The notes: generated by a model from the letters alone, not told the origin. DNA of 64,000 nt from Algoriphagus ratkowskyi (GCF_002150505.1 NZ_MSSV01000021.1:1-64000), one strand, 5' to 3'. Positions 26,754 through 35,986 are shown, numbered from the stretch's first letter. Numbers and translations are program-made.

Positions 26754-26885
26754 TTATGGACCACCTCTAGAGGCATAATCCATGCGTAATTTTTTCTGCC
26801 TGAAACTCATGCCCACAGTAGGATAGAAAGTTTTGAAGTACAGAGAGGCGGCTACTCCCAGCTGAATTCTGTAGTAGTAAACTAG
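26754..26885 (-). pseudogene. Fragment of a beta-barrel-type protein gene (C-terminal part only)
   Basis: A 43-codon open stretch on the minus strand between stop codons, reading YYYRIQLGVAASLYF, then KTFYPTVGMSFRQKKLRM and ending SRGGP. Alternating aromatic and polar residues resemble an outer-membrane barrel end. It has no start codon, ends upstream at a TAA, and is followed by a bidirectional terminator. It is best read as a decayed 3-prime remnant of a deleted gene. Confidence 0.45.
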
Positions 26886-27019
26886 TTACAGTTAATATTT
26901 AAGATGGATTGTTGACATTTTTTTCCAGACTTCTGGGCATTTTACAAATTCTTTTAGGGCTCAACGGAAATAATGGTAATTTCAAGCACTGCCTTTTGCA
27001 AGTATTAATAATTAACATT

Positions 27020-28120
27020 ATGAAACTCGAAACACTCGCCATTCACGGAGGAAATATTGTCACTGATTCTGAGAAGCCAGTCATCCAGCCGATCACACTC
27101 AGCACAACTTTTATTCATCAACCTGAGTCGATGATTTATGCTAGGGCAAATAATCCTAATCGGCATTCGCTTGAGAAATTGCTTGCTGCTTTGGAGAAAG
27201 GTGGAGATGCTGCAGCTTTTTCCTCTGGCAATGCTGCCGGAGTTGCGGTATTTCAGGCCTTGGAGCCAGGTTCGCATATTATTGCTCCAGATGATATGTA
27301 CCACGGGTTGAAAAATGCAATTCTTTCCATCTTCAAAGGAGTGTTAGAAGCCACTTTTGTAGATATGACGGATTTGGATAAGCTGGAAAATGCCTTCAGG
27401 CCAAATACTAAGTTGGTTTGGCTGGAAACTCCATCGAATCCACTCTTAAAGATTACAGATATTGCATCAGTTGCAAAATTGGCTAAAGAGAAAGGCGTGA
27501 TGCTCGCCTGTGATAATACATTTGCTACACCAGTTTTTCAGAATCCTATTGATTTGGGTGCTGATATCGTCATGCATTCCAGTACCAAGTATTTTGGAGG
27601 ACATTCGGATATTTTGGGAGGAGCTTTGATAACCAAAGAGGCAGATGAATTCTGGGAGAAAGTGAAAAATGTGCAAATCGGGGGAGGTGCAGTTCCGTCT
27701 CCTATGGATTGCTATTACCTGTGCAGAAGCATAAAGACCTTGCCTTATCGTGTGAAAGGCCATGCAGAGCATGCCATGGTTTTGGCTAATTTTCTTTCTC
27801 ATCACGATGCAGTAGAAAGGGTTTACTACCCAGGTTTGAAAAGTCATGAAGGACATATGGTCGCCGCAAATCAGATGACTGGGTTTGGAGGAGTACTTTC
27901 TTTTCTTGTGAAAGGTGGAGCGGATGCCGCTGATCGAGTGATTTCTAAACTCAAGTACTTTACCAATGCGACTAGCCTTGGAGGAGTAGAAAGTTTGATC
28001 GAGCGCAGAGCAGCTTCCGAAGGCCCAGACACCTTGACCCCTCAGAATTTGATTAGGGTTTCAGTTGGATTAGAGCATTTATACGATCTTCTTGAAGATA
28101 TGGAAGATGCGCTGAAATAA
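27020..28120 (+). CDS. Trans-sulfuration PLP enzyme (cystathionine gamma-synthase/lyase type)
   Basis: A 366-residue Cys/Met metabolism PLP enzyme. Motifs: KLETLAIHGGNI at the start, QPITLSTTFIH, YARANNPNRHSLEKLLAALE, FSSGNAAGVAVFQAL, the PLP Lys in DIVMHSSTKYFGGHSDILGG, and FGGVLSFLVKGG. Choice between cystathionine gamma-synthase, gamma-lyase and O-acetylhomoserine-using enzymes is not possible from the sequence. The ORF extends upstream to 26909 but the extra 37 residues have no family similarity; ATG at 27020 is used. Ends in a strong bidirectional terminator. Confidence 0.9.
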   Translation: MKLETLAIHGGNIVTDSEKPVIQPITLSTTFIHQPESMIYARANNPNRHSLEKLLAALEKGGDAAAFSSGNAAGVAVFQALEPGSHIIAPDDMYHGLKNAILSIFKGVLEATFVDMTDLDKLENAFRPNTKLVWLETPSNPLLKITDIASVAKLAKEKGVMLACDNTFATPVFQNPIDLGADIVMHSSTKYFGGHSDILGGALITKEADEFWEKVKNVQIGGGAVPSPMDCYYLCRSIKTLPYRVKGHAEHAMVLANFLSHHDAVERVYYPGLKSHEGHMVAANQMTGFGGVLSFLVKGGADAADRVISKLKYFTNATSLGGVESLIERRAASEGPDTLTPQNLIRVSVGLEHLYDLLEDMEDALK

Positions 28121-28200
28121 TTAATTTTACAGCAGTGGACGCGGAGTGCCTCGCAGATAGCGCAATAAAAAGTACAGTTGTGATATAAGAGAATAGCCTT

Positions 28201-28240
28201 AAACAACAAAACCCAGCCATTCGGCTGGGTTTTGTTGTTT
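28201..28240. terminator. Bidirectional intrinsic terminator
   Basis: A perfect 18-bp stem, with ACCCAGCC and GGCTGGGT at its head, and a 4-base loop ATTC, flanked by A/T-runs on both sides. It serves the trans-sulfuration gene on the plus strand and the metallo-hydrolase on the minus strand. Confidence 0.9.
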
Positions 28241-28284
28241 ATTCTCAAGTATTAAATGCTTTGAGGAGGCAAAATTGAGAGATC

Positions 28285-29019
28285 TTATTGATACCAATTT
28301 CTTAATCTTACATCTACATTTGGAGCAGATGCATTTACCAAATTTTTAAATTTCTCTACATCACATAAGCCTTCTGTGCCTCTGTAATGGTAAGGATAAA
28401 CTACTGCAGGTTTAAACTCCGAAACGGCACTTGCAGCTTGGTCCACATCCATTGTATAAGGCAGATTCATACAGACGAAAGCAACATCAATTCTCTTCAG
28501 CGAACGCATTTCTTTAATATCCTCAGTGTCTCCTGAGAGGTAAAGACGTTTGCCACCGAGGTTAACTATGTATCCGTTTCCTCGACCTTTTGGATGTCTG
28601 GATTCAGAGTTTTCAGGAAGATTATACATTGGTATAGCATCGATTTTGACACCATTAATAGTTTTGGACTGGTCGTTACTAAGTATCTCTATAGACTTTC
28701 CAGTGCCGACAGGCAACTTGTCTGCAACTTCTTGTGGCACCGCAAAAGTAGCCCCTGACAGATCCAGTCCATCCAAAGTTTCCTGATTGAGGTGATCTCC
28801 ATGAATGTCTGTAATCAAAACTAGTGTAGGTTTTTTCTGTCCTGCAAAACCTGCTGCTCCGCCATAAGGATCCACGTAAATCACTTGGCCGTTATGCTCA
28901 AATACGAGAGTGCCGTGAGTGATTGGATTGATGGTGATCTCTCCGTTTTTGGCAGGTATTTTATCCTGTGCAAAAGAGCTAAAAGAGATGAGAATAAGGA
29001 GTAAAGAAAGATATTTCAT
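28285..29019 (-). CDS. Exported MBL-fold metallo-hydrolase (UlaG-like)
   Basis: A 244-residue protein with a signal peptide (MKYLSLLLILISFSSFAQ). It has the metallo-beta-lactamase fold with TDIHGDHLN as the HxxxDH-like metal motif and LSGDTEDI, the second metal region, plus YPYHYRGT. The usual first HxH (THxHxDH) is shortened to DIHGDH, a form found in UlaG-like L-ascorbate-6-phosphate lactonase relatives. Substrate unknown; signal peptide points to periplasm. Confidence 0.85.
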   Translation of the reverse strand: MKYLSLLLILISFSSFAQDKIPAKNGEITINPITHGTLVFEHNGQVIYVDPYGGAAGFAGQKKPTLVLITDIHGDHLNQETLDGLDLSGATFAVPQEVADKLPVGTGKSIEILSNDQSKTINGVKIDAIPMYNLPENSESRHPKGRGNGYIVNLGGKRLYLSGDTEDIKEMRSLKRIDVAFVCMNLPYTMDVDQAASAVSEFKPAVVYPYHYRGTEGLCDVEKFKNLVNASAPNVDVRLRNWYQ

Positions 29020-29129
29020 GATGATGAAAATTTAGTTTTTTAATTTTATTAAACTAGGCAGTTAGAAAATTGTTTGGAGAGGATTCTTAACCGAAACACC
29101 CAATTCCTTTTGCCATCAAGCTTTCATTC

Positions 29130-29225
29130 AAGATTTTATTTTTCTACTATAAGTCCCTTTAGGGACAAATTATGGGTAGAATGTGTATTAATATAAAATT
29201 TCAAGCTGTGCCTTTAGGTATAGCT
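29130..29225 (+). repeat. REP-like element, left copy (RAYT locus)
   Basis: Contains AAGATTTTATTTTTCTACTA, then the hairpin GTCCCTTTAGGGAC at 29153-29166, ATTATGGGTAG, and the inner part GTGCCTTTAGGTATAGC. The part 29153-29225 is matched in inverted orientation at 29703-29775 and in direct orientation, more decayed, at 29897-29983. Confidence 0.8.
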
Positions 29226-29690
29226 CTATTCTTCAATTGGTTTGAAAATGTAGCGTTTATCGTATTCAATTTGGTGGATTTTCAATAATCCTTCGTATTC
29301 ATCAAGAAAGCACTGCTTCTTGTGATGTGCTTCCTGATTTTGGATGTAATTCATTACCCTTGGAACTTGATCTTTGCTGTAAGAAAAAGCGCCATAACCT
29401 CCTTGCCAAGTAAACTTTCCTTTTACGAAGCCTTTTTTATTTATCCATTTGGATGAATCTTGCTTAACCTCCTTCATAAGATCAGAAAGTGATTGCGTTG
29501 GTCGAAAACCTATTAATAAGTGGACGTGATCGGGCATTCCATTTATCTGCAGAAGCTTGTGATCATAACTTGAGACAATAGTTGAGATGTATTTATACAA
29601 TTCATCTTTCCATGTTGGCTGAATTAATGAGATTCTATTTTGAACTGCAAAGACAGCCTGAATATGGATTTGTGTGTAAGTATTTGCCAT
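29226..29690 (-). CDS. REP-associated tyrosine transposase (RAYT, IS200/IS605-like Y1)
   Basis: A 154-residue HUH/Y1 transposase-family protein. It starts MANTYTQIHIQAVFAVQNR, has the metal-binding DHVHLLIGF (HxH) and ends with YSKDQVPRVMNYIQNQEAHHKK, containing the likely catalytic Tyr helix, then YIFKPIE. It is shorter than IS200 transposases (about 150 aa is usual for RAYTs). An upstream ORF extension to 29756 is likely not translated. It is bracketed by inverted copies of a 73-base element, the hallmark of RAYT/REP pairs that act as domesticated single-strand transposases. Confidence 0.9.
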   Translation of the reverse strand: MANTYTQIHIQAVFAVQNRISLIQPTWKDELYKYISTIVSSYDHKLLQINGMPDHVHLLIGFRPTQSLSDLMKEVKQDSSKWINKKGFVKGKFTWQGGYGAFSYSKDQVPRVMNYIQNQEAHHKKQCFLDEYEGLLKIHQIEYDKRYIFKPIEE

Positions 29691-29702
29691 GATTGAAAAA
29701 TT

Positions 29703-29775
29703 AGGGCTGTACCTAAAGGCACGGCAGGGTTCACTATTCATTAAAATGCTACCCATAATAAGTCCCTAACGGGAC
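29703..29775 (-). repeat. REP-like element, right copy (inverted)
   Basis: Read on the minus strand it repeats the left copy: GTCCCGTTAGGGAC hairpin, TTATTATGGGTAGC, a variable middle of about 25 bases, then GTGCCTTTAGGTACAGCC. Identity is high at both ends and low in the middle. Confidence 0.8.
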
Positions 29776-29896
29776 AGGTTTGGGATAATTTCGAGAGTTA
29801 CTATATATGAACTCTGCTTGAAATGTTGATTACACGATATTTATAGCGGTCACGATTAATTCACTTGCCTTGTCAGGTAGTCTATTGTTGTTAATC

Positions 29897-29983
29897 AAGA
29901 TTTTGTTTTCTACAATAGGCCTTTTTGGGAGATATTATAGGTAGAAAATTAACCTGACGAAATTTCCAGCTTTGACTTTCAGC
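29897..29983 (+). repeat. REP-like element, decayed third copy
   Basis: Direct-orientation relic of the left copy: AAGATTTTGTTTTCTACAATA corresponds to the left start, GGCCTTTTTGGGAGA to the first hairpin and ATTATAGGTAG to the conserved core; the inner part is poorly conserved. Suggests an older insertion at this locus. Confidence 0.6.
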
Positions 29984-30023
29984 CATAATTTCAAACTTTT
30001 AATTCCTTCATTTTAAATTCTTT

Positions 30024-31562
30024 TCACCCCGCCCAGCCTTCTCTATCCAAACTTCTATACTGGATCGCTTCGGCCAAATGCTCCACTTTGATGTCCTCGC
30101 TTCCTGAGATATCTGCAATGGTTCGAGCTACTTTCAGAATTCTGTCGTAAGCTCTAGCGGACAATCCTAATCTCTCCATCGCAGTTTTTAGCAGCATCTT
30201 CCCGGCTTCGTTAATCTGGCAGATTTGCTTGGTCAAATGTGAAGGCATCATGGCATTGCAGAATACCTCTGGATTGTCTTTGAAACGCTTTTTCTGGCGC
30301 TCTCTACCCAAGATTACTCGTTCCCGAATTTCTTTACTTGTTTCATTTCTTCTGGTGGAGGTCATCTCGTCAAACTTCACCGGAGTGACTTCGACATGTA
30401 AATCAATTCGATCCAGAAGCGGTCCAGAAACTTTGTTCAGATAGCGCTGTACTATTCCTGGTCCACAGACACATTCCTTCTCAGGGTGATTGTAATAACC
30501 ACAGGGACAAGGATTCATGCTTGCAATCAGCATAAAATTGGCAGGGAAATCCACCGAAATTTTTGCTCTGGAAATCGTCACTCTACGCTCTTCCAGCGGC
30601 TGACGCATCACTTCAAGTACGCTTCGCTTGAACTCTGGTAACTCGTCTAGAAACAGAACTCCATTATGTGCAAGGGATATTTCTCCGGGCTGAGGATTTC
30701 CGCCACCTCCAACTAAAGCCACATCACTAATCGTATGATGCGGCGAGCGAAATGGACGATTGGCTAGGAGAGATCCATTCTTTCCCAGTTTACCCGCTAC
30801 CGAGTGAATCTTGGTAGTTTCCAGTGCTTCTATCAATGTCAGAGGAGGAAGGATCGAAGGAAGGCGTTTTGCAAGCATGGTTTTCCCTGCGCCGGGAGGG
30901 CCAATCATGATCACGTTATGTCCGCCCGCTGCGGCGATTTCCATAGCCCGCTTGATGTTTTCCTGCCCTTGCACATCTGCAAAGTCAAACTCAATATCAT
31001 CTAGCGAATGATAAAAAATCTCACGAGTATCAGTCACCAGTGGCACTATATCCAATTCTCCTAACAAAAAGTCAGTGGCTTGCTGCATGGTTTCCACAGC
31101 GATAATATCCAAATTATTGACAATCGATGCCTCCTTGGCGTTTTCTATGGGAAGAATAAATCCTTTGAATCCTTTTTTCCGAGCTTCTATAGCTATCGGC
31201 AAAACGCCTTTAATTGGTCTGAGATTGCCATCTAATGAAAGCTCACCCATAATCACATAGTCTCCTAAAGTTGGGAATTCTACTTGTTCGGAAGCCTGCA
31301 GAATGCCCATCGCAATTGGTAAATCATAAGCAGAACCTTCCTTTCGGATGTCTGCGGGAGCCAAATTAATTACTACTTTTTGCCGGGGCATTCTATAGCC
31401 GTAGTATTTCAAGGCACTTTCCACCCGTTGCTGGGATTCTTTCACGGCAGAGTCGGGGAGACCTACCATAAAAAAGTTGGTTCCTTGCCCAACATTAACT
31501 TCTATGGTGATGATATTGGCATCAACGCCAGATACTGCGCTTCCAAAAGTTTTTGCTACCAT
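30024..31562 (-). CDS. YifB family Mg chelatase-like AAA ATPase
   Basis: A 512-residue protein. N-terminal ChlI-like S5 fold domain (VAKTFGSAVSGVDANIITIEVNVGQG, FFMVGLPDSAVKESQQRVESAL), AAA domain with Walker A GPPGAGKTMLAK near 224, Walker B LFLDELPEF and SMNPCPCGYY, and C-terminal Mg_chelatase_C (LSARAYDRILKVARTIAD). YifB/ComM-type proteins act as branch-migration helicases in natural transformation and recombination. Start ATG at 31562, where VAKTFGSAV begins; a longer reading from 31598 would run through the hairpin at 31575-31595 and is less likely. Confidence 0.95.
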   Translation of the reverse strand: MVAKTFGSAVSGVDANIITIEVNVGQGTNFFMVGLPDSAVKESQQRVESALKYYGYRMPRQKVVINLAPADIRKEGSAYDLPIAMGILQASEQVEFPTLGDYVIMGELSLDGNLRPIKGVLPIAIEARKKGFKGFILPIENAKEASIVNNLDIIAVETMQQATDFLLGELDIVPLVTDTREIFYHSLDDIEFDFADVQGQENIKRAMEIAAAGGHNVIMIGPPGAGKTMLAKRLPSILPPLTLIEALETTKIHSVAGKLGKNGSLLANRPFRSPHHTISDVALVGGGGNPQPGEISLAHNGVLFLDELPEFKRSVLEVMRQPLEERRVTISRAKISVDFPANFMLIASMNPCPCGYYNHPEKECVCGPGIVQRYLNKVSGPLLDRIDLHVEVTPVKFDEMTSTRRNETSKEIRERVILGRERQKKRFKDNPEVFCNAMMPSHLTKQICQINEAGKMLLKTAMERLGLSARAYDRILKVARTIADISGSEDIKVEHLAEAIQYRSLDREGWAG

Positions 31563-31574
31563 ATTTTCAAAAAA

Positions 31575-31595
31575 AGGAGACCTGATTGGTCTCCT
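31575..31595 (-). terminator. Terminator-like hairpin directly before yifB
   Basis: AGGAGACC and GGTCTCCT pair around TGATT; on the minus strand a seven-base T tract follows, and the yifB ATG comes only 6 bases later. It lies after the upstream 31625-31993 gene, for which it could be a terminator, but it also occupies the ribosome-binding region of yifB, so it may act as an attenuator. Confidence 0.7.
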
Positions 31596-31624
31596 CAATA
31601 TACTAGTTTGACAAATTTAAAATC

Positions 31625-31993
31625 TTACTTATCTGTAATATTTTGTCTTGGAGGAAGATTACTTGGATCAGTATCTGATGGTAAGGTAGGTCTTGTAGGC
31701 TGGGTGGTAGGGATTCTTGGATGCTCGAAATCGTAGATTTTAGCTTTCAAAGAATTTGCATCTATTTCCATTTTCTTAATTGTAGAAGCTAGGCTGGCAT
31801 ATGCGGCATAACTACTTCCCCAAGCTGCAAGAAAAAGAATCAGACCAATCAAGATGATTGTTACCATGGAATCAGAGGTGATCTCATCCATTCCAAAAAC
31901 ACCACCAAGGGTATCAAAGGCAATGAAGAAAATGAGAAAAGCACCAAAATAGACCAAAAGAGCTATTTGAAGGATTTGGTGAAGTTTTTTCAT
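31625..31993 (-). CDS. Small membrane protein of unknown function with proline-rich tail
   Basis: A 122-residue protein. Two predicted membrane spans (about 8-28 and 45-70) are followed by a coiled-coil-like ASTIKKMEIDANSLKAKIYDF and a Pro/Thr-rich tail ending PPRQNITDK. No family recognised. Transcribed with, or just ahead of, yifB and separated from it by a terminator-like hairpin. Confidence 0.6.
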   Translation of the reverse strand: MKKLHQILQIALLVYFGAFLIFFIAFDTLGGVFGMDEITSDSMVTIILIGLILFLAAWGSSYAAYASLASTIKKMEIDANSLKAKIYDFEHPRIPTTQPTRPTLPSDTDPSNLPPRQNITDK

Positions 31994-32154
31994 ATGATTA
32001 TATTTTGATTTTTAGTGTTCACAACTTGACCAGATGTTTCGATATGATATCTCACAAAATAGATTACTATCCAAGTTTGTGTCATCTTAGACATGCCTGT
32101 CTGCCTCAGGCTGGCTCGATTTCACGAGTATTAATATTAAATTTAACGAATATA

Positions 32155-33987
32155 CTAAACTGACTGAATAGTAGAAAGTTTCTGATACAAGCCATCAACT
32201 TGATTCAATTCTGAGTGAGTTCCTCTTTGCACGATTTCTCCTCGCTCTATCACCAATATCTCATCTGCATGTTGGATTGTGCTAAGTCGATGAGCGATCA
32301 CTAAAGTGGTTCGATTGCTCATCAATTTAGTCAAAGCTTCCTGCACCAAATGCTCGGATTCAGAATCAAGAGCTGATGTAGCTTCATCAAGAATCAAAAT
32401 TGGAGGGTTTTTCAAAACGGCTCTTGCAATACTTATTCTTTGTCTTTGTCCCCCAGAAAGCTTAGAACCCCGCTCTCCAATACTGGTTTGGTAACCATCT
32501 TCCATGTTTTGAATGAATTCATGGGCATTTGCAATTTTCGCTGCTTCGAGTACCTGCTCTTTGGTCGCGCCTTCCACTCCAAATGCGATATTATTGAAAA
32601 CAGTGTCATTAAATAAAATGGACTCTTGCGTCACTATGCCCATTAGGCCTCGCAGATCTTTCAAATCAAATCTTTTAAGATTTTTACCGTCAAGTAAAAT
32701 CTCACCTGCTGAAGGATCGTAAAAACGAGGAACCAAATCAGCTAAGGTGGATTTCCCACCACCTGAAGGTCCTACAAGCGCGATAGTTTTCCCTTTGGAT
32801 AGGGTAAAATTGATATTCTTCAAAACATTTGCATCCTGATAAGCAAAGCTTACATTTTTAAATTCGACTGATTTCTCAAAAGAACTCAATGCAATTGGAC
32901 TCACAGGCGAACTAATCTGCGTTGGCGTGTCAACTACTGAGAATATTCGCTCCGCTGAAGCAATTCCGCGCTGAATGCTGCTCATTGCGCGGGATATTTC
33001 CTTTGCAGGATTTAAGACTTGGGTGAAAATGATGATGTAAGTAATGAAGTCGGAGGCTCCCAGATCTGAGTTACCGCTGAGTACTAGGCCTCCTCCATAA
33101 ACAAGAATTCCTGCTACTACGAACACACCGAGAAACTGGGAAATCGGCGAGGCTAGCTCATTCTTTCGAGCCATATTTACATTTACTCCGGCATAGTAAT
33201 CAGTTTCTTGGTCAAATTTCCCCCACATAAAACGCTCCGCATTGAAGGCTTTTATTACTCGCATTCCTCCCAAAGTCTCGTCTAAAATATTAACGATTCT
33301 TCCCAGAGATTCCTGACTTTCCACCGCTTTTTTCTTCAATCTTTTTGTAATTCCTCCAATGATTGCGCCTGTGATAGGTATGATCAAAATGGTAAAAATC
33401 GTAAGCTTAGGAGACATAAAAAAGAGCACCGAGAAATACAAAATAATGGTCACTGGTTCTCGAAAGACAACTCGAAGGGATTGCACGATCGTATTTTCCA
33501 CCTCCTGCACATCATTCGTCATTTTTGACATGAGATCGCCTTTTCGTTCAGTGGAGAAGTATCCTATGTGAAGCTTGCTGACCTGACCAAAAATATCCAT
33601 TCGCATACGCTTGATCACAGTAGCTCGCACCTTTGCCAAAACTACACCTGATAGATAAGTGAATAAATTTGCGAGGAAAACAGAAACTACGATGATGGCA
33701 CACACATAGTAAAGCGTCCCCATTTTACCGTATTCCTCCGCAATTTGGAGGAAGTTGTAATTGAATACGTGGGAAAAGTATGCTAGCGAAAAGCTGAATT
33801 CAGGCTTCGTGGCATATTGAGTTAGCGTTGCTGGATCTACTTGTTCGAAGATCACATCGAAAAGTGGTTTCAAAAGCGTGAAATTCAGTAATCCGAAAAC
33901 TATGGACAGAAACGCATAAATGATATAGGTAGGTACGAACTTCCCATATGGCTTGGCATAGGAAAGAATTCGCAGGTAAGTTTTCAT
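32155..33987 (-). CDS. ABC exporter half-transporter (MsbA-like)
   Basis: A 610-residue half-transporter with a six-span transmembrane domain (spans near 15-35, 80-105, 145-170 and others up to 310) and a C-terminal ATPase. Walker A GPSGGGKST near residue 409, signature LSGGQRQRISIARAV near 512, Walker B ILILDEATSALD, and H-loop IAHRLST. The extracellular loop after span 1 carries VFEQVDPATLTQYATKPEF. It resembles MsbA-type lipid A or multidrug exporters. It is not linked to lipid A genes here. Confidence 0.93.
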   Translation of the reverse strand: MKTYLRILSYAKPYGKFVPTYIIYAFLSIVFGLLNFTLLKPLFDVIFEQVDPATLTQYATKPEFSFSLAYFSHVFNYNFLQIAEEYGKMGTLYYVCAIIVVSVFLANLFTYLSGVVLAKVRATVIKRMRMDIFGQVSKLHIGYFSTERKGDLMSKMTNDVQEVENTIVQSLRVVFREPVTIILYFSVLFFMSPKLTIFTILIIPITGAIIGGITKRLKKKAVESQESLGRIVNILDETLGGMRVIKAFNAERFMWGKFDQETDYYAGVNVNMARKNELASPISQFLGVFVVAGILVYGGGLVLSGNSDLGASDFITYIIIFTQVLNPAKEISRAMSSIQRGIASAERIFSVVDTPTQISSPVSPIALSSFEKSVEFKNVSFAYQDANVLKNINFTLSKGKTIALVGPSGGGKSTLADLVPRFYDPSAGEILLDGKNLKRFDLKDLRGLMGIVTQESILFNDTVFNNIAFGVEGATKEQVLEAAKIANAHEFIQNMEDGYQTSIGERGSKLSGGQRQRISIARAVLKNPPILILDEATSALDSESEHLVQEALTKLMSNRTTLVIAHRLSTIQHADEILVIERGEIVQRGTHSELNQVDGLYQKLSTIQSV

Positions 33988-34047
33988 AAACTAATATTCA
34001 TGGAATAATCTCGCAAGTTAAGCAAAATTGATAGTAGAGGTTCCTTA

Positions 34048-35736
34048 TTAATAGTTGTAATCCGGCCGCGTAAAGTTCCATCGGAATGCCAGCTGAAGGT
34101 ATTGGGAAGTCTCAGGACTGCCTAAATCTTGTGCTGTCCTTCTTCTGAAAGTATGTGAGGCATCTATGAAAAAGTTATGTTTAAGCATATAGCTCGCATT
34201 TAAATTGGATTGAATCACGGTATTTTCGATTCCCTGACCGATCACATTGTTAAACAATCCGGTAGGACTTCCTACAAGTCTGTTTTTCAATACATCTCCA
34301 CCCCAGTTTGTTGCCTCGTCTGGATCTGCTCCATAGAGTTGATGCATTCCAGTGAAAGTCAAGTTTAATTTTGGAATAGGTTGGTAACGGAGGACGCCTA
34401 TAAATTCCCTGAAATTCGCACCGCGTGGATGCGTCAAAGGAGTATTCCAATTCGAATAGGATTGGTAATCAAATTTTTCCTGGAATGTGTAAGGTCTCGC
34501 TTGATTCCATTCCAATTGAAAATCTAAATTAGAGACTCCTAATACATCCATGTATTTGTAGCCCATTTGCACCCCGTACTTATTGCGCTTGGAATTTTTG
34601 CCGTCTATTCCAAAAAACTCATTGAAAACAAATTCATCTAAAGCAAATTGGCCGTAAAGCTCCATCCCAGGTGTGAAAATCCACTTACCGTCCAATCCTA
34701 ACATTACTTTATCTGGAGTGCCTTGTTGCTGCTCCACCCAGCGTAGAAAGATGATCGGATTGAAATAATTGAAATTCACCTCATTAGTCATGACCGATGA
34801 AAACCATCCCAGATTTAGATTCTTGCCTATATTCATTCCAAGTCTGCTATACGCAAAAAATTTCTGCGGGTATTTACCGTCTGTTGGTCTTCCTCTGTCA
34901 TAAAAAACATCCGCTGTCATTTGACTCCAGATATTTGTTAGTTGAAACTTCCATACTTGCGTGTTTAACTTCACGAACATATAAGGATTGGAGAAGTCTG
35001 ACAGCAAAAAAGAGCGGTAACCTTCTCCAATGAAGTTGCGATCATGACCGGCTTCCACCTGAATGTGTTTGGTGATATTAAAGCTTACATGGCCTAATGC
35101 TGAGAAGTAACTGTAGCCATCTCCATTATATTCCTTCCAGAATCCTTCGCCAGGCACTGCGCCGTTGTGTTCAGAATAGTCTTTTACCCAACTCGGAAAA
35201 AAGGCTTCGGAAGAAGTGAAGTAGGTGTAAAAACCGACTTTATTGTCAATCGATCCCCGTACAACCAATCCTCTAGAAAAGCGGTTTGGATTACGTTCAT
35301 TGTCTGGCTCAACACCGCCATTCAAGTAAAAAACTGGGCTGACATGGATGTCAAATTCCTCGCTATTGTAATAAGCAAAGTCTCCTGGTCTCTTATAAAT
35401 TGAGTTGAACAGAGGTTTTTCAGATAAAGGTGTCTCTCTACTGACAAACTCCCAATTGTCTTGGCTCAAATAAGCGAGATTAAAGCGATCTATGCTAGTT
35501 CGTATGACTGCGTCATTTGCGATACTATCTAAAAAATGCGCCACATGATCTCGGCGATAAGGTTTTGCTCCCGTGTGAAAAACCGGGTTGTTTTTTCCTC
35601 GAAGAATCTCATATCGTTCGATTTTATGATAATAATCCCGGTCATAAGGGATGTAGCTACCTTGTGCAAAAGCAAAAAGTGGGAATAGAACTATGCCTAA
35701 TAAAATAAGCAAACGAATGTATGGAGGTCTTAGCAT
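34048..35736 (-). CDS. Wzi/RemB-like outer-membrane beta-barrel protein
   Basis: A 562-residue protein with a signal peptide (MLRPPYIRLLILLGIVLFPLFAFAQG). The N-terminal GSYIPYDRDYYHKIERYEILRGK, HFLDSIAND, and the barrel part (HIQVEAGHDRNFIGEGYRSFLL, AYSRLGMNIGKNLNLGWFSS) match the capsule-assembly Wzi family, whose Bacteroidetes members include the RemB gliding protein. It probably forms an outer-membrane barrel interacting with surface polysaccharide; which of the two roles applies is not clear. Confidence 0.85.
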   Translation of the reverse strand: MLRPPYIRLLILLGIVLFPLFAFAQGSYIPYDRDYYHKIERYEILRGKNNPVFHTGAKPYRRDHVAHFLDSIANDAVIRTSIDRFNLAYLSQDNWEFVSRETPLSEKPLFNSIYKRPGDFAYYNSEEFDIHVSPVFYLNGGVEPDNERNPNRFSRGLVVRGSIDNKVGFYTYFTSSEAFFPSWVKDYSEHNGAVPGEGFWKEYNGDGYSYFSALGHVSFNITKHIQVEAGHDRNFIGEGYRSFLLSDFSNPYMFVKLNTQVWKFQLTNIWSQMTADVFYDRGRPTDGKYPQKFFAYSRLGMNIGKNLNLGWFSSVMTNEVNFNYFNPIIFLRWVEQQQGTPDKVMLGLDGKWIFTPGMELYGQFALDEFVFNEFFGIDGKNSKRNKYGVQMGYKYMDVLGVSNLDFQLEWNQARPYTFQEKFDYQSYSNWNTPLTHPRGANFREFIGVLRYQPIPKLNLTFTGMHQLYGADPDEATNWGGDVLKNRLVGSPTGLFNNVIGQGIENTVIQSNLNASYMLKHNFFIDASHTFRRRTAQDLGSPETSQYLQLAFRWNFTRPDYNY

Positions 35737-35954
35737 TGCTTAAATCTAAAAAACATTCCTGAAAATGGAACATGTCTAAGAAAGAGGTTCAAAATTATGG
35801 CTATTCACATACTATAATTAAGCTGAGCTGGCATTATTGAATGCCATAGATTCTGATTCAGATTTTATTTTCAAGGAAAAACACCTTGTTTTACATTCAT
35901 AAATCGACTTTTTAATTCCTTTTGATCAATTGACTTAGAAATACTTGACAAAGA

Positions 35955-35986
35955 TTTGGTGAGTTTTCTGAAAAAGGGTAGCTTTG
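35955..35986 (+). promoter_or_regulatory. Strong Bacteroidetes-type promoter of rpmE2
   Basis: TTTG at 35955-35958, a 20-base spacer and TAGCTTTG at 35979-35986, an excellent match to TTTG-N(19-20)-TAnnTTTG. The gene starts 41 bases after the -7 box. Confidence 0.7.

Noticed and set aside
26909..27019. N-terminal extension of the trans-sulfuration enzyme
   Set aside because: The extra 37 residues are unlike the family; the ATG at 27020 gives the standard start.
29691..29756. Longer start of the REP-associated transposase
   Set aside because: The extension covers the repeat element and has no homology to RAYT starts.
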